Part shown: piece after piece, positions 45,875 to 57,520 of the stretch | Layout: each line of letters begins with the position of its first letter | Numbering within the stretch: position 1 is the first letter of the stretch | DNA from: Chloranthus sessilifolius | Taxonomy: Eukaryota > Streptophyta > Magnoliopsida > Chloranthales > Chloranthaceae | Reading direction: 5' to 3' | DNA length: 64,000 nt | Assembly: GCA_021018995.1 (NCBI GenBank) | Contig: CM037584.1 | Location: forward strand, 141,625,317-141,689,316 | Translations under genes and position numbers: made by a program | The notes under the pieces: model-generated | The model's database searches: none | Told to the model about the DNA's origin: nothing | Seen by the model: the letters and a program-made list of their open reading frames with translations, nothing else

Positions 45875-47368
45875 ATGGGAGAGCAACCTAGATCCCTGAG
45901 GGATTACTATCCACCAGGGGCATATTCATCCCCCTTTTGCATTCAATTCCCCACAGCTGAGGATAATTATGAGATTAAACCTCAGACCATCCAAATGTTA
46001 CCATCCTTTCATGGGTTAAGTAAAGCGGACCCTTACAAGCACATTGATGAGTTTCTTTCCTTGTGCATTACATTTAAAATTGTTGGCCTGAGAGATGAAC
46101 CACTAAAATGAGGCCTTTTTCCTTTTTCATTAAAGGATAAGGCTAGATATTGGTTTAACATGCTCCCGAAAAATAACATTGCATCTTGGAATGCCCTACA
46201 GTGTCAGTTCTTGGCTAAATTTTTCGCCATGAGCAGAACCAATCCGTTGAGAAAGAGCATCATTTCTTTTGCTCAGTTCCCAACTGAAGAATTTCATGAA
46301 GCCTGGGAAAGATTTAAGGAATTGCTGAGGCAGTGCCCACACCACCAAATTCCCAAATGGCAGCTTGTTCAAAGCTTTTACTAGGGTATTGATTTCAAAA
46401 CTAGAGATATGGTGGATGCTTCATGTGGTGGCACTTATCTTAGCAATACTGATGAAGAAGCATGGGACTTGTTTGACATTATCAGTGAAAACTCTATGCA
46501 GCAAGAGACTCTGTCAAGAAATGACATTGAGCCTGCTGCAAGAGCTACAAGACAACCCACTTCTAATGGAAAATTGTATGAATTAAATGTGTACTGTGAC
46601 CTAGAGAAGAAAGTGGACAGTTTATCTTAGAAATTTGATAAAGTGCTGACTGTGCTGCAACCCCAATCAGCTGTAAAAGTTGGAGAGGCATGTCTGATAT
46701 GCCAATCATCCACACACTCAATGTTAGACTATCCATCTGGTGGTCAATATCCTGAGTTGGTAATGGAGCATGCTAATGTTGCTCAATCATATGGGCAGCA
46801 GCCTGTTGGATATCCTTGGAGGAACCACCCTAATTTGAGGTGGAGACAGGACAATTTTCAATAACCCCAGCAGCAGCAGGCATTTCCCTACAGACCATCC
46901 CAGTAGTATAATCAAGGTTATGTTCAGAGATAATAATTCCCTCAGTCAGTGGTATAGTCAAGTCAGTTGACCCTACCACCACCACAAACTAGAGCCCCCT
47001 CCTTTGAGGAGCACATTTTGTCCTCATTATAAAGCCTCAACTCCGTGCCACAGACTGCGAGCTCCCACAGTTAGAGTATAAAAAAGATTGAATACTAGCT
47101 GCATCAAATTTCAAACACTCTTACTAAGAGAGAAGAGGGTAGGCTTCCCAGCCAGACAATGATCAACCCCAATGGACAGTTTATGATTGGTGAAGCTTCC
47201 TCAACTCATGAGGAAGCTAAGGCCATCACCACCTTGAGGAGTGGTAAAGTGGTGGATAACCAAGTAGGCTCTAAGGCAAAGACGAGTGCAGAAGGAGAAG
47301 ACTCAATTCCTATTGTTGAGAAATAGGAGGAAAATAATTGGGCTGCTGTTGAGCCCCAACAGTTGAAA
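45875..47368 (+). pseudogene. B gag
   Basis: The ATG at 45875 opens a frame that can be followed to the A16 run at 47368, with stops at 46109, 46382, 46628, 46862 and later. The N-terminus is MGEQPRSLRDYYPPGAYSSP. Capsid blocks are QMLPSFHGLSKADPYKHIDEF, KARYWFNMLP and WERFKELLRQCPHH. The zinc knuckle is degenerate (CLICQSSTHSMLDY, last Cys to Tyr). The Gln/Pro-rich tail and the EEAKAITTLRSGK segment are characteristic of Athila gag-pol. Shared frame with few indels suggests moderate age. Confidence 0.88.
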
Positions 47369-47383
47369 AAAAAAAAAAAAGAC

Positions 47384-48395
47384 CAAAAATAGTGATGTGG
47401 ATGCTAGGCCAGCAGTTGAGGTACCAGCAGTACCTCATCTGCCATTTCTTTAAGCTTTCAAAGGACCTTGTCTTTTTGATAAAGGGAATGCCAGGATGGA
47501 GGAGATGACGGACACCTTCACGCAGGTGAAAATTAATTTGCCTTTGCTTGATGCCATTAGGCAGGTCCCAGCCTATGCTAAGTTTCTTAAGGACTTGTGC
47601 ACTCAAAAGAGAAAAGCTAGGATCCATTTATCTAAGAAAATTTTTTGCAGCTTAAAAAGTAAAACCTATTTTTTCCATAGCTACACTAGCTAAACTTCAA
47701 GACCCAGGGGTATCTACCATCTCCTGCATCATAGGTGACCACACCATAGGAAGAACTCTCTTGGATTTGGGAGCTAGTGTCATCCTGCTTCCATACTCAA
47801 TGTATGAAAAGCTAGGTTTGGGGGAGCTAAAGCCCACACCTGTAGTCCTCCAATTGGCTGACAGGTCTAAGAGAAAACCTATGGGCATTGTGGTAGATGT
47901 GCTGGTGGGAGTAGATAAATTTTTCTATCCAGCTGATTTTTTGGTGTTAGACATGGAGCCTACCAAGTGCAGCACCCCAATACCTATCATCTTTGGTAGG
48001 CCATTTCTAGCCATGCCAATGCTTGCATTCAATGCAGGTTTGGAGTGATGGAAGTCACTTTTGGAAACATGAAAGTTAAGCTGAATTTGTATGAGGCCAC
48101 CAACCAGCCTCAATTTGATAATAAGGACTATTTTGTAGTAGATGTCATAGATGAATTGGTGGAAGAGACCTTACCCAAACTACTGGAATGGGATAAGGTG
48201 TTAGATGATTTTGAGGAGGTGTGGACTGAGGTTGTTGAGAAGGAGGCCCCCACTCTAGTTGTTGAAGAAATGAACACACTGGATTCTTCAGTGGGCCTAG
48301 TGAAACACTCTACATGGAGACCTACCTTGCTGCCCCTCCCTCAACCCTCCAAGGCACCTTTGTTGCCTTCTGTGGAAAGTCCACCAGACCTATAG
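47384..48395 (+). pseudogene. B protease and linker
   Basis: Downstream of the poly-A frameshift, QVKINLPLLDAIRQVPAYAKFLKDLC (split by one frameshift) precedes the protease. The active site is LDLGAS at 47761-47778, the Athila form, followed by VILLPYSMYEKLGLGELKPT and PIIFGRPFLAM (about 47985-48015). The protease core 47761-48048 is open. The acidic linker 48045-48395 follows in an overlapping frame. Confidence 0.87.
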
Positions 48396-49430
48396 TTGAA
48401 GCAGCTCCCAGATTCTTTGAAATATGCATTCCTGGGGCAGAATAAAAAATTGTTAGTAATTATATCCTCCTCTCTCACTGAGGAGCAGGAGGAATTACTT
48501 TGTTCTCTCAGGAAGCATAAGAAAGCCATTGGATGGACAATTATTGATTTAGGAGGAATTGATCATGTTTGCATGCACAAAATTCACTTGAAAGAGGGTT
48601 CCAAACTCTCTAGGAAAATACAAAGAAAATTGAACCCTTACATGAAGGAAGTAGTCATGAAAGAAATTGTCAAATTGCTGAATGCTGGAGTCATTTACCT
48701 TATTTCTGATTCTGAGTGGGTATCACCTATCCAGGTGGTCTCCAAGAAATCTGGCATCATAGTAATACCAAATGAGTCTGGAGAGTTGATGCCAACCAGA
48801 GAGACCACTGGTTGGAGAGTTTGTATAGATTATAGGAAATTGAACTGTAAGACCAGAAAGGAGCACTTCCCTTTGCCTTTTATTAATAAGATTTTGGACA
48901 AGTTGACAGGCAGAGCCTATTACTGCTTTCTTAATGGATATTCTGGTTACAACCAGATACCAGTTTATCCTCAAGACCAGGAAAAGACTACTTTCACCTG
49001 TCCATTTGACACCTTTGCCTATAGAAGGATGCCATTTGGACTGTGCAATGCTCCTGCCACTTTTCAAAGGTACATGTATGTCCTTTTTTCTAATATGATT
49101 GATAAGTTTTTGGAAATCTTCATGAATGAATTTTCAATCTATAGGGATGATTTCAGTCAATGTTTTCATCACCTCTATCTTGTGCTTCAAAGGTGTGAAG
49201 AAACCAACTTAGTTTTGAGCTAGGAAAAGAGCGACTTTATGGTCACCCAAGGAATTGTGCTTGGCCATGTGATATCCCAGAAGGGCATAGAGGTTGACAA
49301 GGTAAAGATTGACTTGATTTCACATCTGCCCCACCAAAAATCATCAACCAAGTCAGATCATTTTTAGGACATGCTAGTTTTTATAGAAGGTTCATTAAAG
49401 ATTTCAGCAAGATCTCCAAACCATTATGCC
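48396..49430 (+). pseudogene. B reverse transcriptase, active site lost
   Basis: The open tract 48396-49223 has RKIQRKLNPYMKEVVMKEI, LNAGVIYLISDSEWVSPIQV, WRVCIDYRKLNCKTRKEHF, FTCPFDTFAYRRMPFGLCNA and PATFQRYM. The catalytic motif, normally FMDDF in Athila, reads FMNEF (49122-49130): both aspartates are replaced. The thumb GIVLGHVISQKGIEVDKVKI follows after a stop, then a frameshift near 49320. Confidence 0.9.
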
Positions 49431-49960
49431 ACTTGCTTTGTCAAGATGTGTCATTTGTGTTTGATGCTGAATGTGTGAGGGCATTTGAGATATTAAAAAA
49501 ATGTCTGACCTCTGCCCCAGTGATCCAGGGCCCAGATTATACTCTACCCTTTGAATTTATGTGTGATCCATTTGATTTTGCTCTTGGAGCTGCTTTAGGA
49601 AAGAGAAGAGAGAAACTGCCCTATGTAGTTTATTATGCCAGCAAAATACTGACAGAAGCTTAACTGAATTATACAACCACTGAGAAAGAGCTTTTGGCTG
49701 TAGTGTTTACTTTGGACAAGTTTAGACCTTTTTTACTAGGGTCTAAAATTGTAATTTTTACTGACCACTTTGCCCTGAAATACTTGCTGGTAAAGAAAGA
49801 TGTAAAGCTTAGGTTGATTCGATGGATCTTACTCATGCAGAAGTTTGATCTCGAAATCAAAAACAAGAAAGGGGTAAAGAATGTGGTAGCAAATCACTTA
49901 TCCCAGATTGTGATTGATGAAAGTACTGCAACACCACTTAAGGATTTATTCCTTGATGAG
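49431..49960 (+). pseudogene. B RNase H
   Basis: F-E-I-L-K-K-C-L, APVIQGPDYTLPFEFMCD and FALGAALG (first Asp in MCDPFDF), VVYYASKILTEA with a stop at 49661-49663, TEKELLAVVFTLDKFRPFLLG, then IVIFTDHFALKYLL and NVVANHLSQI. Essentially the full domain in one frame with one stop. Confidence 0.88.
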
Positions 49961-51230
49961 TAATTGTTTGCCATCAAGTCAAGTTTGCTCAGGTTTGCAA
50001 ATATTGTAAATTACCTTGCTGTAGGAAGGATCCCTTCTCACTGGTCCAAGATGAACAAAGACTTGTTCTTTTCACAAGTCAAGCATTTTTTCTGGGCGGA
50101 TCCTTATCTTTATAAATATTGTGCACACCAGGTGATCAGGAAGTGTGTCCCTAATAGTGAAGTTCATAGTATTCTGACCATGTGTCATGAAAATGCCTGT
50201 GGGGGTCTCTTTGGAGGGAAAAATATAGCAGTAAGGTGCTGCAGTGTGGTTTGTATTGGCCATCCTTGTTCAAGGATGCTTTTGAGCACTACAAGGTCTG
50301 CATGAGATGTCAAAGGATGGGGGGGCATATAAAAAAGGGATTCAATTCTATTGCAACCAATCCTTATTGTTGAGCTATTTGATGTCTGGGGGATAGATTT
50401 CATGGGTCCTTTCCCTCCTTCAATGGGCTTTAATTTCATCCTTGTAGCTGTTGACAATGTTTTTAAATGGGTAGAAGCTATTGCCACAAGGATAAATGAC
50501 CAAAGAGTTGTCCTAAGGTTTGTAAAAGAAAATATCTTCAGTAGATTTGGCACTCTTAGTTCTATCATCAATGATGGGGCTGTCACAGAAACTTTGAGAG
50601 CTTGCTCAAAAAATATTCTGTTACTCATAGAATTGCTACTCCATACCACCCACAGACCAATGAGCAGGTGGAGATTTCTAATAGAGAAATCAAGCACATT
50701 CTGGAGAAAATAATTAGGACAAACAAAAAGAGTTGGTCCCTGAAATTGACTGATGCATTATGGACTTATAGGATAGCCTATAGGACCCCTATAGGGTTGT
50801 CCCCATTCAGACTAGTTTATGGCAAAGTTTGTCATCTCCCAGTGGAGTTAGAGCACAGGGCCTATTGGGCCATAAAAAGTTTAAACATGAATCTAACTTC
50901 TGCAGGTTTGAATAAGAAGCTGTAGCTATCTGACCTAGAAGAACTTATGCTGGATGTCTATTCAAATTCTAGAATTTACAAGGAGAAAGCCAAAGCCTTC
51001 TTTTGACTAGACCCTTCTTAGGAAGGACTTTGCTGATGGAGCTAAGGTATGACTTTTCAATTCTAAGTTGAAGTTTTTTCCAGGCCAGCTAAGATCTAGA
51101 TGGGATGGGCAATTTACTGTCATTCATGCATTCCCATTTTGTGCTGTTGAGATCATGGCCCCTACTTCTGGAAGGGTCAGTCAATGGTTAGAGGCTTAAA
51201 CTTTGTGTTGAGAATATTGTGAAGCCCTCT
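49961..51230 (+). pseudogene. B integrase
   Basis: The finger is damaged: CHENACGGLFGGKN stands where HxxxxGGHFG is expected, and the C-pair segment CMRCQR is out of frame near 50300. The core shows VWGIDFMGPFPPS, the VDNVFKWVEAIA block, and a frameshift near 50600 before [22 protein letters not shown]. The [11 protein letters not shown] and GQFTVIHAFPFCAVEI tail ends near 51230. Several stops. Confidence 0.83.
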
Positions 51231-51477
51231 AAAACCATTCACTTTCAAGAACCTCCTACTGATGTATGATCTCCAGCCATGTATCATGTGTATCATAGCT
51301 GTTATTTATGTTTTTAAAATTCTATAAATATTGTCTTTGTTTTTGTGGTCTGTTTTCATGAATCTTGATGTGTGCAATGTTATGCTATGCTGATGTACGT
51401 GTTTAGCATTAGGAATTTTTTATCTTTGATATATGAGAATGTGCCTGTCAACACAAGTGTGAACTGAGCTATTTTTA

Positions 51478-51790
51478 GCTTTCTCGAGAGGATCAGGAGC
51501 CTTCAGGCATCCTCTCGAGACACTGCACTTGATGTAAAAATCAGCCTCGACAGGCTAATGTGCATAAATGGTATTTGCTAGAGATCCTCTCGAGTTGTGT
51601 GTGTTGAAGACCCGTCTTCTCGAAGTGCGGACTCTTCGTATAGAAACCTCTCGTGCAGTTCATATTCTCAGCATATGAGCCTCGACAGGCTCATTTGCAT
51701 AACTGCCATGTGCTCAAGATCCTCTCGAGCTGTTTGTTCTGAGCACCCAGCCTCTTGAAGCTCGGGTACTTAGCTTATAAACCTCTCATG
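51478..51790. repeat. B inter-ORF array (CTCGAG core) with tandem unit
   Basis: CTCGAG words and degenerate forms (CTCGACAGGCT, TCTCGAAG, CTCTCGTGCAG) between integrase and the downstream ORF. 51544-51678 and 51679-51800 are tandem copies (135-bp period), each starting GCCTCGACAGGC and ending in a TATA-like word plus AACCTCTC. Same private motif as B's LTRs. Confidence 0.8.
51776..51782 (+). promoter_or_regulatory. TATA-like box upstream of the B downstream ORF
   Basis: TATAAAC at the end of the array; the first tandem unit has GTATAGAAAC at the same place. The ATG is at 52172. Confidence 0.45.
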
Positions 51791-51800
51791 CAAGCCATTT

Positions 51801-52171
51801 CTCTCATTCTAATATTTTGCTCTAACACTCGAACACATTCACCCGACCCAAAATTTCTTCTTTCTTCTTAACTACGCCATCTGCTACACCATTTACCCAT
51901 TGCCTCTGCCATTTTGATTAAGCTACTAAAGCCACTGATTGTGCACCAAGAAGCTACATATTCGATTCACTGTGCACTATCCTCAATAATACCCTAGTTT
52001 TGGGTGAGTTTTCAAGTTCTTTTTCTTAGTCCTCTTCATTTCTCCGATTAGTTTTACTGGATTGAGTCATTTTTGCTGGGGGGGATTAGTTGCTTTTCCA
52101 TCCCCATTTAGTGGATTAAGTGTGTGCTGAGTTTTTGGGGAAACCTAGGGTTGCATAGAACTTAGGGTTTA
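51801..52171 (+). other. Leader of the B downstream ORF
   Basis: About 370 bp without ORF, pyrimidine-rich, running from the TATA-like box to ATG 52172. It resembles an untranslated leader and contains GGGTGAGTTTTC (a possible splice donor) near 52000. Confidence 0.45.
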
Positions 52172-54840
52172 ATGGCTGAAAATTTGGATTTTGAAGAAAC
52201 CCTACAAGACTTGCTGAGCCCTGCCCAAACCAATCCCCCTACTCCAACTAGAAAATCCCAGAGGATAGCCTCATCCTCAGCCCCTGAAACTCCTGTGAAA
52301 AACTTAAGAGAAAAGCTGTTTCGAATGACTCTACAGCCCCAAAGAAAAATTCCAAAGCTACCACCCAAATTCCTGAAATTGTCAAATCCAAGTAGAAAAA
52401 CGGGTAAAGGAGCAGCCCCTGAAGTTGACCCATTCACTACCCCAAATGAATTTGTGGCTACCCTCAATCTAGTACCAGAAATAATCTTTGATAAGGCATT
52501 CTTCACTAAGGAAGACCTGGCTATGGATGCCATAGAAATTTTGACTAAAGCCTCCCAAGAGTCATTATTAAAGCCTCTAGATGAAATTGTTTACCATAGA
52601 CTGGTGAGGTTATGGTACCAGAACATCAAAATGAAGGAATCTGGAGGAGGACCAAAGGGGGAGGATCCAGTGATGGTAATTCTCATTGATGATTTTGAGG
52701 CAGTTGTGGACACAACTAACATAGCACAGGCATTGGGCGTCCTAGCATTATATGACCCATCTTGTAACTTGGGTGACCTAATCGTTGTCTCCATGAAGGA
52801 GATTGCCCAGCATCTAACTCAAGGGAAGAAGGCATCAGGGGATTCAGTAATGAAAAGTGATTTTAGCCCAAACTTTCTTTTTATGGACACCATTTTGAGA
52901 AAAAACATCTTTGTGGCTGGTCATCAGCACGAAAGGAGACACCTAATAGTGGATGCATTATTCTCCTTCTCCAAAGGGCACTTCTTTAATGCTGCCAAGC
53001 TGATATTTGATGGTATGGAGGACATACATGGAAAAGTGAAGAAGAAGAAAAATGTGTAAGGGCTATCATACAGCAGGCTGATCACATCCTTGCTCATGAA
53101 GGGAGGGTATGTTTGGAAATTGGGGGAGCCCACTGATGAGTTACCACCAGTTTTATTTGGAAAGAAGCAGTGGAGAATCAGCATGACATTGCTGAGCAAG
53201 AAGAAAAAGAAGGAGCTAGCAGCAACCAATCCTGCAGAAACCTCTACAGCCACTGCTACAACCACTCCAGTCACCTTTGCAGCAACCTCTGCAACCTTGT
53301 CAGAGTAGCCACCCTTCCTTCCATTCCATTATCATCACCAGCACCTTCTACCCTCCATTCCATACCTACATCAATACCTTCATCACTTCCTCCACCTTCT
53401 ACCATCACTTCCATTCCAATGTCAGCCCCAACTCTTCCTATAATTTTCCCTTTCAACCTTCCTACACACCCAATCCATAAAACATACAAAAAGAAAACTC
53501 ACCACCCCACCACAGAACTCAGCCTATCCACTACCATACCCATTAACATACCAAGCCCAGCACTAGACCCACCTTCCCCTTTTACCTATGATGACAGTGG
53601 TCCAATGGCTACTGCCATTGAACCACCTAACCCCATTGAGCCCATTGACCCAATTCCCTCTCCTACCCATTTCCCTCTTATTTCACCTAACAAAGACTAA
53701 TTTCATATGACCCAAGACCATTTCAGAATAGTAGGGTATTAAGCTTTAATAGACTTCATTGTGGGGGATATTAGGCATGAGTACACCCCTCTACCTGAAT
53801 CCCCATAAGCCTATCAGTTTAACCATGCCCCTACCTCACCATTCCAACCAATCCCTCACACCCAACCTGTAACCCTAGCCATTCTTGACCCTCTAACTCA
53901 AATCATATCCCTCCTAACCTCTCTCCAATCTCAAATCCATACTAACACGAAAAACCAGGCCTCCATCCAAACAAGCCTTAACTCCATCCAATTCACCCTT
54001 CAAAATTGTATCCCACCAACCCAACCACCTACACCTACCCCAGTCCCTACCCCTCCTCCCTGCCAGTAGCCTTCTACATCTATGGTAAAAGCTGATGCTA
54101 CCACCCAAACTGACTTTGACTCTGAAGAGCTGGCTATAGTCCCCCTTTCCACTTCCTTAACCTTCACCCAAACTAAAACCACTGAGGAGCTGATCCCTGC
54201 CCAGCCATCCATGTCTGCCCTAACCTTCCATCATGCTACTGAAGCTGCTCTTGTATCCATATATGCTCATGGCCCATCTAACTGGGCCATTGTACTAGCT
54301 AACCCAATCATCTTACCTCCAGCACCCACCCTTAATGTTCACATGGATGCCAACCCATATCTTGCAAAGGATGTGTGTAAGCTGGTTGTCTTTGTCAGAA
54401 ATAGTGTCCTACAGAGATGTGAAAATTAGTTAGAACTGATGAAGATAACTAATTGGAAGAAATTGGAAGCAGTCATATTAGAGCATCAGAAGGAGCTGAG
54501 GGCCATGCAAGAAAAGTTGGACAATGCTGTAACTGGGTATCAACTGTATGAGAGGAGGGCTAGCCAATATGAAAGGTTGTATGAATCCTTATCAGCCACA
54601 CTCATGTCTCTAAGTGTTAAAAATATACAACCTCCAACAGAAGGCAAGGGAGTTAAATACAAGAGTCCACACTTCAGAAGAGCGGTATAAAAGCAAGGAA
54701 ACCAGTAGCTTCAAGGACAAAAGCTGGTGTTGCCAAAGCATAAAATGTCAAGAAGGGCAAGGAGAAGACTGCTGGAGACCCCATTGATCTAGACTCTGAT
54801 TCAGACCACCTTTAGGAGTTACTGTAGTTACATTTTTAGA
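52172..54840 (+). pseudogene. B downstream ORF (putative plant transposon protein / Athila ORF)
   Basis: The ATG at 52172 opens 295 codons before the first stop, and the frame then continues to about 53308. The N-terminus has KSQRIASSSA and a basic stretch. The domain shows NEFVATLNLVPEIIFDKAFF, YHRLVRLWYQNIKM, DDFEAVVDTTNIAQALGV, LFMDTILRKNIF and ARR-type LIVDALFSF, matching E1 and E2 blocks in the same order. A long Pro/Thr/Ser-rich middle (53280-54080, frameshifted) and a coiled-coil end (EAVILEHQKELRAMQEKLDN, 54460-54540) follow. No transmembrane segment is evident. In Athila this place is often called env-like; nothing here shows an envelope function. Confidence 0.78.
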
Positions 54841-56551
54841 TTTTTTTCTGTTGTTGATTGTTTTTAGGAGTGTTTGTAATTGTCATTGTATAAATTGTGT
54901 TGTTATTTTTGTAATATTAAATTGTGTGAATAAATATTTTTTTTATGCCAAACTTGCATTGTGCTTAGTTTCCTTGCTTTTTATTTTATGCTACATGTCA
55001 ATTTTTACTGAATGTGTGGTTTCTTTCCAAACCCTACTGCCCCTCAATACAAGTCTGTTGGAACATTGAGGACAATGTTTATCTTAGGTTTGGGGGTATG
55101 GCAGGGTAGACCAATAAAGCAGTTAAATTTAGTGCAACAGTGTAGTTAGATTGAAACAAATAGAGTTAATTCCCACCTAACCAATTGTGAAAAGGAAATT
55201 AAAACTATTGGCATATATTTTAAAACTGAAATCCTTCAAAAATTTAACACTTCCATGAAGTTGACATCACGAATTTTTTTCACAATCAGTACTTAGTAAA
55301 CCCAAGAGGAGAGAAAAAGTGAGGATATACCCCATGAGTTCAGTTGAAGACCATACCCAGTGAGATTTGGGCCTATAAAAAAAAAAAATCTTTTGAAGAG
55401 TGTCATTGGCAAATTTTTTCTGCTCTAAGGAATGACTAATTCAATATCTTTTCACTAGAAGTTAGACACCCCAAATTGAAACTGTTTGACATCACTCATG
55501 ATACTAAGGAGATGATCTAAGACCTTCATTTGGACAGCTTGAGCCTGAAAAGACCTATCCATTGAACTGCACTTTGTTTACACTATTTGAGCTTTAAAAT
55601 CTATTTTTCATTAACCAACACTAGAGTACTTGAACCTAAACCTCATGACTTGATTCAGCCTTACCCTCACTCTGAGATTTCAGAAGGTAAAGGAAAAGAT
55701 GTTGAAGATAGGTGAGCAGGGTTCAACATTTGGTGGAAGGAGAAGAGAAGAAATCTATAAGAAGCAGTGTGACAGTTGTATATATGTGGCATTTCATAAA
55801 AAAATTAAAAATAAATAAAAATAAATTAAAAAAAAAAAAGAAAAGAAGAGAGATGTCAAAAAAAGTACTTCATTTGAAGAATGGAAAAGAAGAGAAGACA
55901 CTGACCACTTCAGATATGAAAAACATGAAAGAAGATGAAGCTATGATGAAATGAAGAAGAAGGTGAAGTCATAAGCACCTCCTCCTCTTAGCTAATTTCT
56001 CAAATTTTGAATCCTTTCAACCCCTTCTATTATTTTTAAACCTCAACCATAAGCCACATTACAACCCATCTAAAAAACCTTAGCGATCCAAGGTGAAGTG
56101 ACCTGTCATGTGGAGATAAAGGGATGTCTAATCTATAGTGAGAAAAATATGAAGATGTCAGGAATTAGCAGCCATGCCTATGCTTATGCTTGTAAGCCTA
56201 TTTGAGGATTGTAATTGATCTTGAGCTACAGAAAATGGGAACTCCCTTGAGCTTCATTTCTGAGTGATAGCCCTGGTAAGGATTGGGTCTGAAAATTAAC
56301 TTCATTGGGAAATGTTTAAACCTGAATTTTGAATTAATGGTTAGCTTAGTATTGATTTTCACATAATACACTCTTGATGTAAGCTAATTGGTTGTGATGG
56401 AAGTACATGCTGGTTTAAGTGTGAAACTATTTGTAATTACTGTTTTAAACTCCTCTAAATTTGAAAGATTAAGGTGTAGAAGGAAGCTTTATGTGCTGAT
56501 ATCTGACTTGCCACTTTGTGCACTATACTTAACTACTTTATTGTGAAGTTT
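54841..56551 (+). other. B 3' non-coding region
   Basis: About 1.7 kb without a supported gene. An A-rich run is at 55795-55860. A first TTTGGGGGTATGG purine/G-run at 55087-55099 resembles a second polypurine tract; no LTR start follows it. Confidence 0.55.
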
Positions 56552-56739
56552 GTGGGTATCTTCACTGAAAACCCTCAGGAGACTTCACTCCTCTACTAGG
56601 GATCACCTAGGGGTTTAAAAGGCTTGATGCATAAGCTAAATGCATTCGTGTTCCCTACGAAAGTGGCTTTAAATTTTTTTAGAATAATTGTTTAATTTTC
56701 CCTTTGTTCGAGGACTAACAAAGATTAGGTTTGGGGGTG
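56552..56739 (+). promoter_or_regulatory. Conserved Athila-like 3' box and polypurine tract (B)
   Basis: Aligns with C 10341-10526, including ACTAGGGATCACCTAGGGG at 56595-56613 and the terminal TTTGGGGGTG tract abutting TGTTAATC. Confidence 0.75.
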
Positions 56740-57073
56740 TGTTAATCACTGAATTATGCCACTTTCCACCTCCTAACCTAGCCCTTACTAGACCTTAGAG
56801 CTATTTAATAATTGAGCTTTGAGAATGTTTTTATAGTTAGAAATAATCTGTAGCATGGTGCAACAACCCATGGAATATGTGTCAAGAAAAGGAGAATGAG
56901 AGCCAAGCATTGGAGCTGTTAGAAAAATAGAGATTGAACCATGGTGGTCCCCCACCAAGGGTCTTTTCAGCATGCCTCGGACCCCTAGAAGACCTGCAAG
57001 GAATGGAAAGTGGGGCCCACACTTAAACGAGTGCTGCAGCAGACAAGTCAAACTAGCTGAGAAGCAGAACTGT

Positions 57074-57520
57074 CAGCTCGAGCAACTCTCGAGCACACTG
57101 CACCTTTAGCAATCTCAGCTCGAGCAGTTCAGAAGACTGCAATACAACCACTCGAGCAGATCTGGAGCAATCTTGAGCAGCTATGTCTGCAATAAATCAT
57201 CCACTCGAAGCTACCTCGAGCAGATATACCTTCAGATCTTCAATGTCGAGTAGACATCAGAGCTTCAGAAGATACTTGTCGAGTGGATGCAACACTCTAG
57301 CCCTCGAGCAATTAAAGAAAAGCTTTAGAAACAGCCTGTCGAGAACCTATCAAAAACATGTCGAGCAGTTCATAGTGCCTTCAGAGAACCTTTGGACCAG
57401 CCCGTCGAGCTGTCTTCAGAAGCAATTCGACCTATCAAGCAGCTCTAGACTTCAAGACTTCATCCACTCGAGAATCATTCAGAAGCACCCTAGCCACTCG
57501 AGATCTGCTCGAGATTATAT
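57074..57520. repeat. B 3' LTR palindrome array (CTCGAG core)
   Basis: Same array as 43676-44175. It contains AGCTCGAGCAGTTCAGAAGA, whose flank GCAGTTCAGAAGA recurs in the E2 LTR array with a CGCG core. Confidence 0.85.

Noticed and set aside
52172..54840. B downstream ORF as a retroviral envelope gene
   Set aside because: No signal peptide, transmembrane segment or glycoprotein features; blocks match the non-envelope plant transposon protein family of E1 and E2.
55087..55099. TTTGGGGGTATGG as a working second polypurine tract in B
   Set aside because: Not followed by an LTR start; could be an internal tract but nothing supports use.
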